A stretch of DNA of 45,081 bases from Paenibacillus timonensis. Its GTDB lineage: Bacteria; Bacillota; Bacilli; Paenibacillales; Paenibacillaceae. The stretch lies in the NCBI RefSeq assembly GCF_022427145.1, contig NZ_JAKSXN010000046.1:1-45081 (forward strand), in the 5' to 3' direction. A model generated the notes under the pieces. It was given only the letters and a program-made list of their open reading frames with translations, did not search any database and was not told the origin of the DNA. Both the position numbers and the translations under genes were made by a program. Shown piece by piece: positions 1-7,064 of the stretch; position 1 is the stretch's first letter, and each line of letters begins with the position of its first letter.

Positions 1-28
1 CTAACTAGACGAAAGAGGATGATGGAGA

Positions 29-976
29 ATGGCAATCACCAAATTTCTCAAGCTGGTCGAAATCCAGACCAAGGCAGCAAGCATGATTCCGCTGCTGTTC
101 GGCACGGTTTATGCCGTCTACCGGTTCCATGTATTCGAACCTTGGCATTTTGCCCTCATGTTGATTTCGTTGCTTAGCTTCGACATGACCACGACGGCGA
201 TCAACAATTATTACGATTACAAAAAAGCGGCTCGCAAGCACGGTTACGGCTATGAAAAGCACAACGCCATCGTGAAATACAACATGAATCCGGCGGCGGT
301 GCTGGCATTGATCATCGTACTGTTCACCATCGCGGTGACCGCGGGAGTGATCTTGTTCCTTCAGACGGGGTGGCTGTTGCTGTTGCTCGGCGGGTTGTCG
401 TTTGCGGTCGGCATTTTGTACTCCTTTGGGCCGATTCCGATTTCCCGGATGCCGCTGGGCGAAATTTTTTCCGGCTTGTTCATGGGATTTGTTATTATAT
501 TCGTATCGGCTTATGTTCACGCGGGCGACCGATTGGCTTCGCTGACGCTGGAGGGCGGCACGGTGACGCTGCAGGTTCATTTGCTGGAGACGTTGCTCGT
601 GTTCCTGATCTCCATTCCGGCGATCCTCGGCATCGCCAACATCATGCTGGCCAACAATATTTGCGATATGGAAGAGGATATCGAAAATAAACGCTACACC
701 TTGCCGGTGTACATCGGGAAGGGGCCGGCGTTGGTCCTGTTTAAGCTGTTGTATTATACGGCCTATGCGGATGTAATTGTACTGGCCCTCCTTGGGGTTC
801 ACCCGTTAATTCTGTTGCTGGTACTCCTTACCGTGGTGCCGGTGTCGAAAAATATCAAAACGTTCACCGCACAGCCAACCAAGCAGTACACTTTTGGCTT
901 GTCGGTGCAAAATTTCCTGCTGACCAATGCGGCGCGCATTGTCGCGCTGGGCATCGCCGTCGTCCTCGCTTTCTGA
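29..976 (+). CDS. menA: 1,4-dihydroxy-2-naphthoate polyprenyltransferase-like UbiA-family protein
   Basis: This is a 315-residue multi-spanning membrane protein of the UbiA prenyltransferase family. The first polar motif, NNYYDYKKA, lies near residues 59-67, and the second, DMEEDIENKRYTLP, near 213-226. Between and after them are hydrophobic segments that fit the family's eight to nine helices. In Firmicutes the usual member of this size is MenA, which attaches the polyprenyl tail to 1,4-dihydroxy-2-naphthoate in menaquinone synthesis at the membrane. The start is the ATG at 29, behind AAGAGGA. No other men gene is visible here. Menaquinone would serve the cytochrome bd, NDH-2 and quinol NO reductase encoded in the same window. 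Another UbiA-type specificity cannot be excluded. Confidence 0.8.
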   Translation: MAITKFLKLVEIQTKAASMIPLLFGTVYAVYRFHVFEPWHFALMLISLLSFDMTTTAINNYYDYKKAARKHGYGYEKHNAIVKYNMNPAAVLALIIVLFTIAVTAGVILFLQTGWLLLLLGGLSFAVGILYSFGPIPISRMPLGEIFSGLFMGFVIIFVSAYVHAGDRLASLTLEGGTVTLQVHLLETLLVFLISIPAILGIANIMLANNICDMEEDIENKRYTLPVYIGKGPALVLFKLLYYTAYADVIVLALLGVHPLILLLVLLTVVPVSKNIKTFTAQPTKQYTFGLSVQNFLLTNAARIVALGIAVVLAF

Positions 977-1058
977 CGATACGCTTGTGCGGTCCGATCC
1001 GGGCGCACGCTGCCTAATGCTGAGGTTGGCTTGACTTGAGGCGGAGGCGAAGGACGAG

Positions 1059-2141
1059 ATGGACAAGATTCGGTTTGGCCTAATCGGCGGAGGTTGGCGG
1101 GCAGAGTTTTATCTGCGCATTGCCCGCGAGATGCCGGAGCGGTTCGAAATCAGTGAAATTTATATGCGGGACGAAGCGAAAGGCCGGGAAGCCGCCCGAA
1201 TTTGGGGCGTCCCGGCCACTTCGCATTGGGAGGCGTTCCTGGAGCGGCGAAACTTCGATTTCGCCGTATTGTCGCTGCCGCGCGCAGTGACGCCGGAGTT
1301 CCTGATCCGGCTCGCCGCCGCGGGCATCCCCGTCCTGACGGAGACGCCGCCGGCGGCCGATCTGGAGGGCCTGCTGCGGCTTTATGAGACCGTGGGCTCC
1401 GCGGCACAAATCCAAGTGGCCGAGCAGTTCCTGTTCCAGCCGATGCATGCGGCTCGCCTTGCCATTGCAAGATCCGGCCTGCTGGGCGAGGTGTCGCATG
1501 TGCAGGTCTCCGCGGGGCACGGCTACCACGGCATCAGCCTGATTCGGCAACTGCTCGGAGTCGGATTCGAGGAAGCGGAAATTCGCGGGGAGCAGATCGC
1601 GTCCCCGCTGGTCCAAGGGCCCGGCCGCGGCGGATGGCCGTCCGAGGAGCGGATCGTCTCCTCGGCCCAGACGATCGCGCTGCTGCGTTTCGGCGAGCGG
1701 ACGGCTTTGTTCGATTTCACTTACGATCAATATTTCTCGCCGATCCGGCGCCATCGCGTGCTGGTGCGCGGAGTCCGGGGCGAAATCGATGGCGCCGAGC
1801 TCCGCTATCTCCGCGATTTCCGCACCCCGGTCGAGCTGCAGCTGCGCCGGGTGGATGCCGGCCAAGACGGCAGCCTCTTGGGCTATTACCACGAGGGCGT
1901 GTTGGCCGGCTCCGACTGGGTCTACGAGAATCCGTTCCGCCCGGGACGGCTTAGCGACGAAGAGATCGCCATCGCCACCAGTTTGGAGCGAATGGGGCGC
2001 TACGTACAGGGAGGCCCCTCCTTCTACAGCTTGGCGGAGGCCGCACAGGACCAATACCTCTCGTTTCAACTCGAGGAGGCGGTCCGTTCCGGGCAGACGG
2101 TGCAGACCGTACGCCAGCCTTGGGCCGCTGAGGGACATTAG
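1059..2141 (+). CDS. divergent Gfo/Idh/MocA-family protein with altered EKP motif
   Basis: This 360-residue protein has an N-terminal Rossmann fold with the glycine motif IRFGLIGGGWRAEF at residues 4-17, followed by the typical Gfo/Idh/MocA dehydrogenase fold. The position of the family's E-K-P signature near residue 95 reads TETPP, so the usual lysine is threonine. The usual D-x-G-x-H segment is also replaced, by GYHGISLIR. It may therefore bind NAD(P) without the standard sugar dehydrogenase chemistry, or use a different substrate. The start is the ATG at 1059, after a weak GAAGGA. It lies 82 bases after menA. Its TAG stop overlaps the stop of the convergent ABC permease gene by four bases. 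Its substrate cannot be read from the sequence. Confidence 0.75.
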   Translation: MDKIRFGLIGGGWRAEFYLRIAREMPERFEISEIYMRDEAKGREAARIWGVPATSHWEAFLERRNFDFAVLSLPRAVTPEFLIRLAAAGIPVLTETPPAADLEGLLRLYETVGSAAQIQVAEQFLFQPMHAARLAIARSGLLGEVSHVQVSAGHGYHGISLIRQLLGVGFEEAEIRGEQIASPLVQGPGRGGWPSEERIVSSAQTIALLRFGERTALFDFTYDQYFSPIRRHRVLVRGVRGEIDGAELRYLRDFRTPVELQLRRVDAGQDGSLLGYYHEGVLAGSDWVYENPFRPGRLSDEEIAIATSLERMGRYVQGGPSFYSLAEAAQDQYLSFQLEEAVRSGQTVQTVRQPWAAEGH

Positions 2142-2896
2142 GCGGAGCGTTTCGCCGCCATTGGCCGTCTAGCCGATCGTTCCGTATCCCAGCGGAAGGT
2201 TACCGCGGCCACAATGAGGCATAGGACGGCGAAACCGGCGAGGATCGCCAGCGGGGTCCAATAGTCGGCGGGGCGGCTCGGAGAGACGGCTACGCCCATC
2301 GCCTCGACGAAGTAGTGAAACGGCTGGATACGTCCGAGGAACTGCACCCAATCCGGAGCGTTCTGCAGGCTATAGAAGGCTTGGCTGGTAAACAGCATCG
2401 GGAAGCTAATCAGATTGGAGATCATGTTGACGTTGCTTTCGTCCCGTGACAGGTTAGCGGCGATAAATCCTATTGCGGTAAAGCAGGCTGAACCCACCAG
2501 CAGGGTCACAGCGATCATCAGCAAGCTTGGCAGGCTAAGGCCGACACCAAGCAGCAGCACGCCTACGGCGAGGATACATGCGCTGACGATCAGGGTCAGG
2601 ACGGTGCGCGATCCGGTCATCGCCAGGATGAACTTGGCGGTCGGGAACGGGGTGGCCCGCAGCAACTTGTAGACGCCCCGGTTCCGCTGCGCCATCACCT
2701 GGAAGGCCGTCACCATCGCGGCCCCGAACAGGACGTTCATGGTCAGAACGCCGGCCAGGAGCCGCTCCGAGTACCCCGGGTTGTCAAGGTAGAGCCCGAG
2801 CCCGATCAGCATGGCCACCGGGAACAAAATGGTCCAAAACAAGGTGTGCGCATCCCGCAAAATGCCCGTTAACATTGTTCTAAAGATCGTAATCAT
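2138..2896 (-). CDS. ABC-2 type transporter permease
   Basis: This is a 252-residue membrane protein with about six hydrophobic segments, typical of ABC-2 export permeases of the drug, antibiotic or lantibiotic-immunity type. I place the start at the ATG at 2896 (reading MITIFRTML), because AAGGAGG lies about 8 bases upstream. A longer reading exists but would bypass that site. The gene overlaps the end of the upstream ATPase gene by 17 bases, which indicates translational coupling, and the two form one exporter. The operon is preceded by padR and a PadR-type operator, so a toxic compound probably induces it. The substrate is unknown. Confidence 0.82.
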   Translation of the reverse strand: MITIFRTMLTGILRDAHTLFWTILFPVAMLIGLGLYLDNPGYSERLLAGVLTMNVLFGAAMVTAFQVMAQRNRGVYKLLRATPFPTAKFILAMTGSRTVLTLIVSACILAVGVLLLGVGLSLPSLLMIAVTLLVGSACFTAIGFIAANLSRDESNVNMISNLISFPMLFTSQAFYSLQNAPDWVQFLGRIQPFHYFVEAMGVAVSPSRPADYWTPLAILAGFAVLCLIVAAVTFRWDTERSARRPMAAKRSA

Positions 2897-3623
2897 GGTT
2901 GGATTCCTCCTTCGTTCCTTCATACTCGCCGGTCAATTGAAGATACAGATCTTCCAGATTGTCCGCGCCGAACTTGGCCAGCAGCACTTCAGCCGACCCT
3001 TCGGCGATCCGCTTGCCTCCGCAGATCATGACGATACGCGTCGCCAGCTTATGCACTTCCTCCATATCGTGCGAGGTGAACACGACGGAGGTGCCCGCTT
3101 CGGCAAGCGAGCGGATCAACTCGCGCACCTCTCGCCGGGCCCGAGGGTCAAGCGCTGCGGTTGGTTCGTCGAGAAACAGCAGCTTCGGGTTATGCGCCAG
3201 GGTCATGGCGATGGCCAGCCGCTTCTGCTGTCCGCCCGACAAACGTGCGGCATCGGTGCGTGCCGCGGAATCCAGACCGCAGCGGGCCAGATAGTCTGCG
3301 ATCTCCCGATCGGTTAGCTTTACCCCGTAAAACGCGGCAAACATCCGCATATTCTCCAAAGCGCTGAAACCCGGAAAAAACGGGGTGGTTTGCAGCTGTA
3401 CCCCGATCTGCCGGTGTGGACTCGGTGTCCAATACCGTATGCTGCCCTCATCGGGGCGGCGCAGGCCCAGAAGCATATCGAGCGTGGTTGATTTTCCCGC
3501 CCCGTTCGGGCCAATCACGGCCAACACCTCGCCTTCCCGAATCGTCAAGTCCAGGCCGCCCACGACGCGCCGTTCTCCATACGTTTTGACGAGACCGGAC
3601 GCTTGAATGAAATCACGCATCAT
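2880..3623 (-). CDS. ABC transporter ATP-binding protein
   Basis: This 247-residue cytoplasmic ATPase has Walker A GPNGAGKST at residues 38-46, signature LSGGQ at 128-132, and Walker B LLFLDEP at 148-154 with catalytic Glu153. A switch histidine follows in FTSHDMEEV. It resembles the CcmA/DrrA-type ATPases that pair with ABC-2 permeases, and the next gene encodes such a permease with overlapping reading frames. The start has two consecutive ATG codons behind AAAGGAG. The operator palindrome at 3650-3665 sits just upstream, between this gene and padR, and fits repression by that PadR protein. Confidence 0.87.
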   Translation of the reverse strand: MMRDFIQASGLVKTYGERRVVGGLDLTIREGEVLAVIGPNGAGKSTTLDMLLGLRRPDEGSIRYWTPSPHRQIGVQLQTTPFFPGFSALENMRMFAAFYGVKLTDREIADYLARCGLDSAARTDAARLSGGQQKRLAIAMTLAHNPKLLFLDEPTAALDPRARREVRELIRSLAEAGTSVVFTSHDMEEVHKLATRIVMICGGKRIAEGSAEVLLAKFGADNLEDLYLQLTGEYEGTKEESNHDYDL

Positions 3624-3649
3624 AATCCTCTCCTTTAGACAATATTAGT

Positions 3650-3665
3650 TATCCAACGTTGGATA
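3650..3665. promoter_or_regulatory. Putative PadR operator in front of the ABC exporter genes
   Basis: The 16-base sequence TATCCAACGTTGGATA is a perfect palindrome 27 bases upstream of the ABC ATPase start. The same TATCCAACGTTGG core recurs in front of padR at 4420-4435. Two copies of one palindrome, one before the regulator and one before its target operon, are good evidence for a PadR operator. The binding itself is inferred. Confidence 0.75.
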
Positions 3666-3748
3666 TATGCATAAAAAAAATGAGTTTGCCCTCCATATCC
3701 CAGACTTCGTGCGATTACTTCCGTCTGATTAACCTTCCGGCCTATTAA

Positions 3749-3806
3749 CGCTTGCGGCCCAGGACCGGTCGAGCCGGCCCGCGGCCATGTGGCCTTCCGC
3801 AAGCGC
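3749..3806. repeat. GC-rich inverted repeat between padR and the ABC exporter
   Basis: The arms CGCTTGCGG (3749-3757) and CCGCAAGCG (3798-3806) are a perfect 9-base inverted repeat. The 40-base interior has further pairing potential (CCGG/CCGG and GGCC/GGCC). It lies between the padR stop and the exporter operator on the same strand, so a transcript running through from padR could fold here. There is no T-run, so it is not a standard terminator. It could be an attenuating hairpin or a decayed repeat. Confidence 0.45.
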
Positions 3807-3858
3807 TTGGACCGTCAGATGCTTAAGCCCGCTTGCCCTCCGGCCAGCCTCTACGGCG

Positions 3859-4389
3859 TTACTCCGGCTTTGCTTCCAGCAAGCCGATGATCCGCCGCAG
3901 ATAATCGATATCCAGCTGCAGCAGCGCCATGCCGTTGTCGAACGAAGCTTCCGTAAACGCGTTCAAGTATTCCTTCTTCAACTCCCGCCCTTGACGCCAC
4001 AACGCCAGCGTGTCTTCGAGCTTCCCCAGGTTTTGACGTAACAAGGCCAGCGCCTCCTCGCGGGGCACAGCCTCGACCCAGCTCAGCGCCAGGGTGAAAT
4101 CGGACTTCACGGAGTGGGGAGTTAGGGTCAGCGACTCCCGGATCATGTTCTGGAAAGCCGCTTCGCCGGCTTCAGTAATTCCGTAGATTTTGCGGAGCCG
4201 CGCGCCGGTTCGTTCCTCGGCTTTCGTTTCGATCAAGCCTTCCTGCTCCATCTTGTTCAGCGCATAATAAATCGAACCGGACAGCAGGTTAGTCCAGGTG
4301 TCCATGCGGCTGGTTTGGATCAGTTGCTGAATTTCGTACCCGTGCATCGGATGGTCGCGCAACAAGGCGAGAATGATGAGATTGGTCAA
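3859..4389 (-). CDS. PadR-family transcriptional repressor
   Basis: This 176-residue protein begins with the PadR winged-helix domain (MTNLIILALLRDHPMHGYEI, then the GSIYYALNKMEQEGLI segment near residue 40). It continues into the C-terminal Vir/YqjI-type helical dimerisation region, which includes FTLALSWVEAVPREEAL. The start is a TTG at 4389, preceded by AAAAGGAAG. It lies directly upstream of the ABC-2 exporter genes on the same strand. PadR proteins normally repress efflux or detoxification genes until a ligand binds. The palindromes at 4420-4435 and 3650-3665 suggest that it controls both itself and the exporter. Confidence 0.87.
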   Translation of the reverse strand: MTNLIILALLRDHPMHGYEIQQLIQTSRMDTWTNLLSGSIYYALNKMEQEGLIETKAEERTGARLRKIYGITEAGEAAFQNMIRESLTLTPHSVKSDFTLALSWVEAVPREEALALLRQNLGKLEDTLALWRQGRELKKEYLNAFTEASFDNGMALLQLDIDYLRRIIGLLEAKPE

Positions 4390-4419
4390 GGGGATCTTCC
4401 TTTTCGAAAAAAGATTGTA

Positions 4420-4435
4420 TATCCAACGTTGGTTA
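4420..4435. promoter_or_regulatory. Putative PadR autoregulatory operator
   Basis: The sequence TATCCAACGTTGGTTA repeats the 3650-3665 palindrome with a single change in the outer arm. It lies 31 bases upstream of the padR start, over or beside a TATACAAT stretch that could be its -10 region, where a bound repressor would block transcription. Confidence 0.7.
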
Positions 4436-4500
4436 TTTAGTTCTGCGCCAATTATAACCAGAAGCCTGAGTGGGTGTCAATGATCTAGACGGGCCAGCCG

Positions 4501-4535
4501 AAAAAAAGAGCCGTCCGGATCATCCGGACGGCTCT
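4501..4535 (-). terminator. Rho-independent terminator of the 4557-5066 gene
   Basis: Fourteen-base arms, AGAGCCGTCCGGAT (4507-4520) and its exact reverse complement (4522-4535), form a strong hairpin. Seven A residues at 4501-4507 become a U-run on the minus-strand transcript. It lies just downstream of the membrane protein gene. Confidence 0.9.
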
Positions 4536-4556
4536 AAGCGTTGCTTGAGCGAAACG

Positions 4557-5066
4557 TCAAATTCGTTTCTTCGGGGCGATCATCACGCCTGCGCCGATGG
4601 CCATCAGGGCGATGGCCAGGACGGGCTGGCCGAAGATCAGCCGGTTGTACAGCGAACCCAGCGAGAAGACGGCGAAAAACAACAGCGAAAGCACCGTCAA
4701 AATGTTAATGGGAATCAGCAGATATTTGTTGCGGTTGCCGAACCAATAGAACTCAAACAAGCCGACGGCCGGGGCCAAAATAAAGCCCGGCCATAAATAC
4801 TGCCAACTGTCGAACAACGTGGCGATCTGGCAGACCAGGCCAACGGTGAAGAGGATCCCCCCGGGAATCAGCAATCCGGTCGCCTTGCGAGCGGTGACCG
4901 AAAAATACATCCAGTGGAAGAACAGACCGAGCGGTAGGATGAACAGGGTGGGCCAGAAGTTGCCGAAGAGCGTTCCCGCGCTGATCGCTTCCTTGCGGAA
5001 GAAGAGGAGGTAGATACCGAGCAAGATAAGCGCGGGACCAATCCATGATTTTTTATTCAAATTCAT
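4557..5066 (-). CDS. Small polytopic membrane protein resembling LiaI/LiaF-type or DUF5668 proteins
   Basis: This 169-residue protein is made almost entirely of hydrophobic segments with short loops. It begins with a lysine-rich end (MNLNKKSW) and finishes with the basic tail APKKRI. The alternating pattern of LLGIYLLFF-type and FWPTLFILPLGLFF-type segments recalls the membrane modules of LiaI/LiaF and DUF5668 proteins of Firmicutes, often tied to cell-envelope stress. This is pattern similarity only. I choose the ATG at 5066 because AAAGGAG sits 7 bases upstream; a TTG at 5072 is too close to that site. It is monocistronic with its own terminator at 4501-4535. Confidence 0.6.
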   Translation of the reverse strand: MNLNKKSWIGPALILLGIYLLFFRKEAISAGTLFGNFWPTLFILPLGLFFHWMYFSVTARKATGLLIPGGILFTVGLVCQIATLFDSWQYLWPGFILAPAVGLFEFYWFGNRNKYLLIPINILTVLSLLFFAVFSLGSLYNRLIFGQPVLAIALMAIGAGVMIAPKKRI

Positions 5067-5273
5067 ATCCAATCTCCTTTGCCTATGTACTTAACTGATA
5101 CCAGCATACTACAAAAGCGCAAGGATGACTTCAGTCTCTGGGGGAGCCAAGAAGCTGGACCTAAGTCCAGTCTATCCGCCGGGAATAAAAACATCCTGAG
5201 GAAGAAACGCTAACCCAAGGAACAGGCAGAGCGGCCTTTCCCATTCATCAGATACGCTCAGGAGGTAAACGAC

Positions 5274-5459
5274 ATGGAAAACAACAAACAGCAACGCAAG
5301 CCCGGCACGGGAAACGGGAGCAGCAACGGGCAAAACCAAACGGCCGGCAACGGCGGAGAGGCGGATAACGGCCGCTTGGCCACCATTAAGAACCACCGCA
5401 CCGAAGGCGGAGAGACGTTAAACGAATTCATCACCGGTCAAGATAGGTTCGAGGGATAA
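5274..5459 (+). CDS. Small hydrophilic Gly/Asn-rich hypothetical protein
   Basis: This 61-residue protein is very polar. Its first half is low-complexity Asn/Gly/Gln (NGSSNGQNQTAGNGGE), and its second half looks more ordered (RLATIKNHRTEGGETLNEF). There is no signal peptide, membrane segment or cysteine. The start is well supported by AGGAGG 8 bases before the ATG, and a strong hairpin terminator follows the stop at once. Small disordered proteins of this kind are common in sporulating Firmicutes. I do not recognise the family, and no function is assigned. Confidence 0.6.
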   Translation: MENNKQQRKPGTGNGSSNGQNQTAGNGGEADNGRLATIKNHRTEGGETLNEFITGQDRFEG

Positions 5460-5467
5460 GCAAAAGC

Positions 5468-5508
5468 CGAAAGCCGCTGCACAGCTTGTCTGTGAGCGGC
5501 TTTTTTGC
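5468..5508. terminator. Bidirectional terminator between two small convergent genes
   Basis: The arms AAGCCGCT (5471-5478) and AGCGGCTT (5495-5502), extended inside by CACAG/CTGTG, form a long hairpin followed by TTTTTT on the plus strand. On the minus strand it is followed by a weaker T-rich stretch. It ends the 61-residue gene and can also serve the minus-strand small gene that stops at 5516. Confidence 0.8.
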
Positions 5509-5515
5509 GGAGGTG

Positions 5516-5644
5516 CTATTTTTGCGTGCCATGTTGCTTGGTCGAAAGTTGGCCGGCCGGGTTACCGTGGCCGCGTTTTTTGTTCTTGGCTTGCTTCTGC
5601 TGCTGATCCTGTACCTTTTCGACGAATTCGTGCAGATTTTCCAT
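5516..5644 (-). CDS. Tiny basic hydrophilic protein, possibly a truncated conserved small gene
   Basis: This 42-codon minus-strand frame starts at an ATG (5644) and reads MENLHEFVEKVQDQQQKQ, then a Lys/Gly/Gln-rich tail ending GTQK. AAGGAG lies about 12 bases upstream, slightly far. The frame stays open upstream with a protein-like sequence (LDPHHTSAKETIDL) back to a TTG at 5686. It meets TAA at 5722-5720, only four codons after another in-frame ATG. The true start may therefore be the TTG, or the gene may have lost its first codons. It converges on the bidirectional terminator at 5468-5508. The opposing plus-strand frame over the same bases looks like a shadow. Confidence 0.45.
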   Translation of the reverse strand: MENLHEFVEKVQDQQQKQAKNKKRGHGNPAGQLSTKQHGTQK

Positions 5645-5804
5645 GAGGTCGATCGTCTCCTTGGCTGAAGTATGGTGTGGATCCAATTCTCTTGGATTAC
5701 TATACCCCGTTTATGCGTTTTTCATCAGACGGAGGGCCTCTATACTTGCCAACGCCGGACAGGTACAATGAAGGGGACAACCACGGGAAAAGAGGGTGCA
5801 AGCC

Positions 5805-6816
5805 ATGGAACAAAACAACAACCGCCAGCTGCGGTGGGGCATCGTCGGTTGCGCCGGCATCGCGATCAATGCGGTCATGCCGGCGATTCAACAGTCCGTC
5901 AGAGGAAGCCTTGCCGCGGTCGCTAGCCGCAATCTGGACAAAAGCCGGGAGGTTGCGGGCCGGTTTGACGTCTCGAAAGCCTACGGCAGTTACGAAGAGC
6001 TGCTGGCGGACGAGGACATCGATGCCGTATATATTCCGCTGCCTAACCACTTACATAAAGAATGGGCGATTCGCGCGGCCGAAGCCGGCAAGCACGTGCT
6101 GTGCGAGAAGCCGCTCGCGCTGACGGCCGCCGAGGCCGAGGAAATGGCGGCGGCCGCCGCCAAAGCCGGCGTCGTGCTGGCGGAAGCGTTCATGTACCGC
6201 CATCACCCACCCGCGCTGGGCCCGGATCCGCAGCCTCCTAGGCAGCGGCGAGATTGGCGAGCTCCGCGCCATCCGCGGGGCGTTTACGTTCAACAACGCC
6301 GAGGATCTGGCCAACATCCGGCTGAAGCCGGAGTGGGGCGGAGGCTCGCTGTACGACGTCGGCTGTTACCCGCTCAGCGCGGCACGGTTCCTGCTCGGCC
6401 AAGAGCCGGAGGCGGTCACCGTGTTGGCCCAGTTCTCCGACCGTCACGGCGGCGTCGACATGATGGCCTCCGGGCTGGCGGAATTCCCCGGCGGCATCGG
6501 CCTGACGTTCGACTGCGGGATGTGGACCGAACACCGCCAGCTGCTGGAAATCGTCGGCTCGGAAGGGACGATCGAGCTGCCGTTGGCCTTTACGGCCGGC
6601 GGGGATGAGGCCGCTTTTACCGTTACCGTGCGCGGGGAGAAACGCACGGAGGTGCCGGAATCGGCCAATCCGTACGTGGCCGAGTTGGATGATTTCGCCG
6701 CCGCGGCTTTCGGCGAACATCCGCCACGCTTCGCTCCGACCGACGCCGTCAAAGGCATGGCGGTATTGGAAGCCTGCTTGGCTTCGGCGAGAGAGAGACG
6801 GCGGGTCGAGTTGTAG
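5805..6816 (+). pseudogene. Gfo/Idh/MocA-family oxidoreductase broken by a 4-base frameshift
   Basis: The first frame starts at the ATG at 5805 (GAGGGTG upstream). It has the NAD(P)-binding motif WGIVGCAGIA, the DAVYIPLPNHLH segment and a proper CEKPLAL signature up to AEAFMYRHHP. There the frame shifts. The rest (GSGEIGELRAIRG, then GGSLYDVGCYPLSAARF, to the stop at 6814-6816) continues in another frame and aligns with the C-terminal half of the same family. At the junction ACCC occurs twice in tandem (6205-6212), and removing one copy restores a single frame of about 336 residues. The D-x-G-C-Y-P motif is of the trans-dihydrodiol or xylose dehydrogenase subgroup type. It may be a recent pseudogene, a slippage variant or a sequencing error. 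Confidence 0.85.
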
Positions 6817-6839
6817 CATTTGAAGTTTGAAGAACACCG

Positions 6840-6896
6840 GGCATTCGCACGGTTCAGGGTTTTCGTAGAGACCTGGACCAAGGCGAATGCCTTTTT
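6840..6896 (+). terminator. Terminator after the frameshifted oxidoreductase gene
   Basis: GGCATTCGC (6840-6848) and GCGAATGCC (6883-6891) pair perfectly over nine bases around a partly structured 34-base loop, and TTTTT follows directly. It separates the broken oxidoreductase gene from the iron transport promoter. Confidence 0.75.
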
Positions 6897-6924
6897 GTCG
6901 TGCAGCATTTTAATTTTAAAATGG

Positions 6925-6954
6925 TTGACAGTGCCAAAAACGAGACGGTATAAT
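6925..6954 (+). promoter_or_regulatory. Sigma-A promoter of the siderophore uptake operon
   Basis: The sequence shows consensus TTGACA (6925-6930) and consensus TATAAT (6949-6954) with an 18-base spacer. Transcription would begin near 6961, at the edge of the Fur box, giving a leader of about 100 bases to the first permease gene. Confidence 0.88.
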
Positions 6955-6965
6955 TCAAACTAATT

Positions 6966-6984
6966 GATAATGAATATCATTATC
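6966..6984. promoter_or_regulatory. Fur box
   Basis: GATAATGAATATCATTATC is a 19-base dyad with perfect 8-base arms, close to the classical Fur consensus GATAATGATAATCATTATC. It starts about five bases after the predicted transcription start, so an iron-loaded Fur repressor would block initiation or early elongation. Confidence 0.92.
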
Positions 6985-7064
6985 ATATAAATCGTCTGTC
7001 CTGCCGGCAGCGAGAAACTTGAACTTCCTCCTGGCCAGGGGAAGGAAAGTAAGGACGAACACTT

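Noticed and set aside
3744..3810. Resemblance of TTAACGCTTGC in the padR spacer to the CTAACGCTTGCC unit of the 185-bp element
   Set aside because: The 50-base partner units and the TTATT blocks are absent, so the match is taken as chance.
5131..5173. CAGTCT repeats upstream of the 4557-5066 membrane protein gene as LiaR-like sites
   Set aside because: Two short hexamers on the same strand are too weak to claim an envelope stress operator, and no LiaRS genes are nearby.
5486..5668. Plus-strand frame of 60 codons with a hydrophobic stretch (VAAFFVLGLLLLLILYLF)
   Set aside because: It begins inside the terminator hairpin, has no ribosome binding site and is antisense to a polar minus-strand frame with better start signals. 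The hydrophobicity comes from the complementary Gln/Lys codons.
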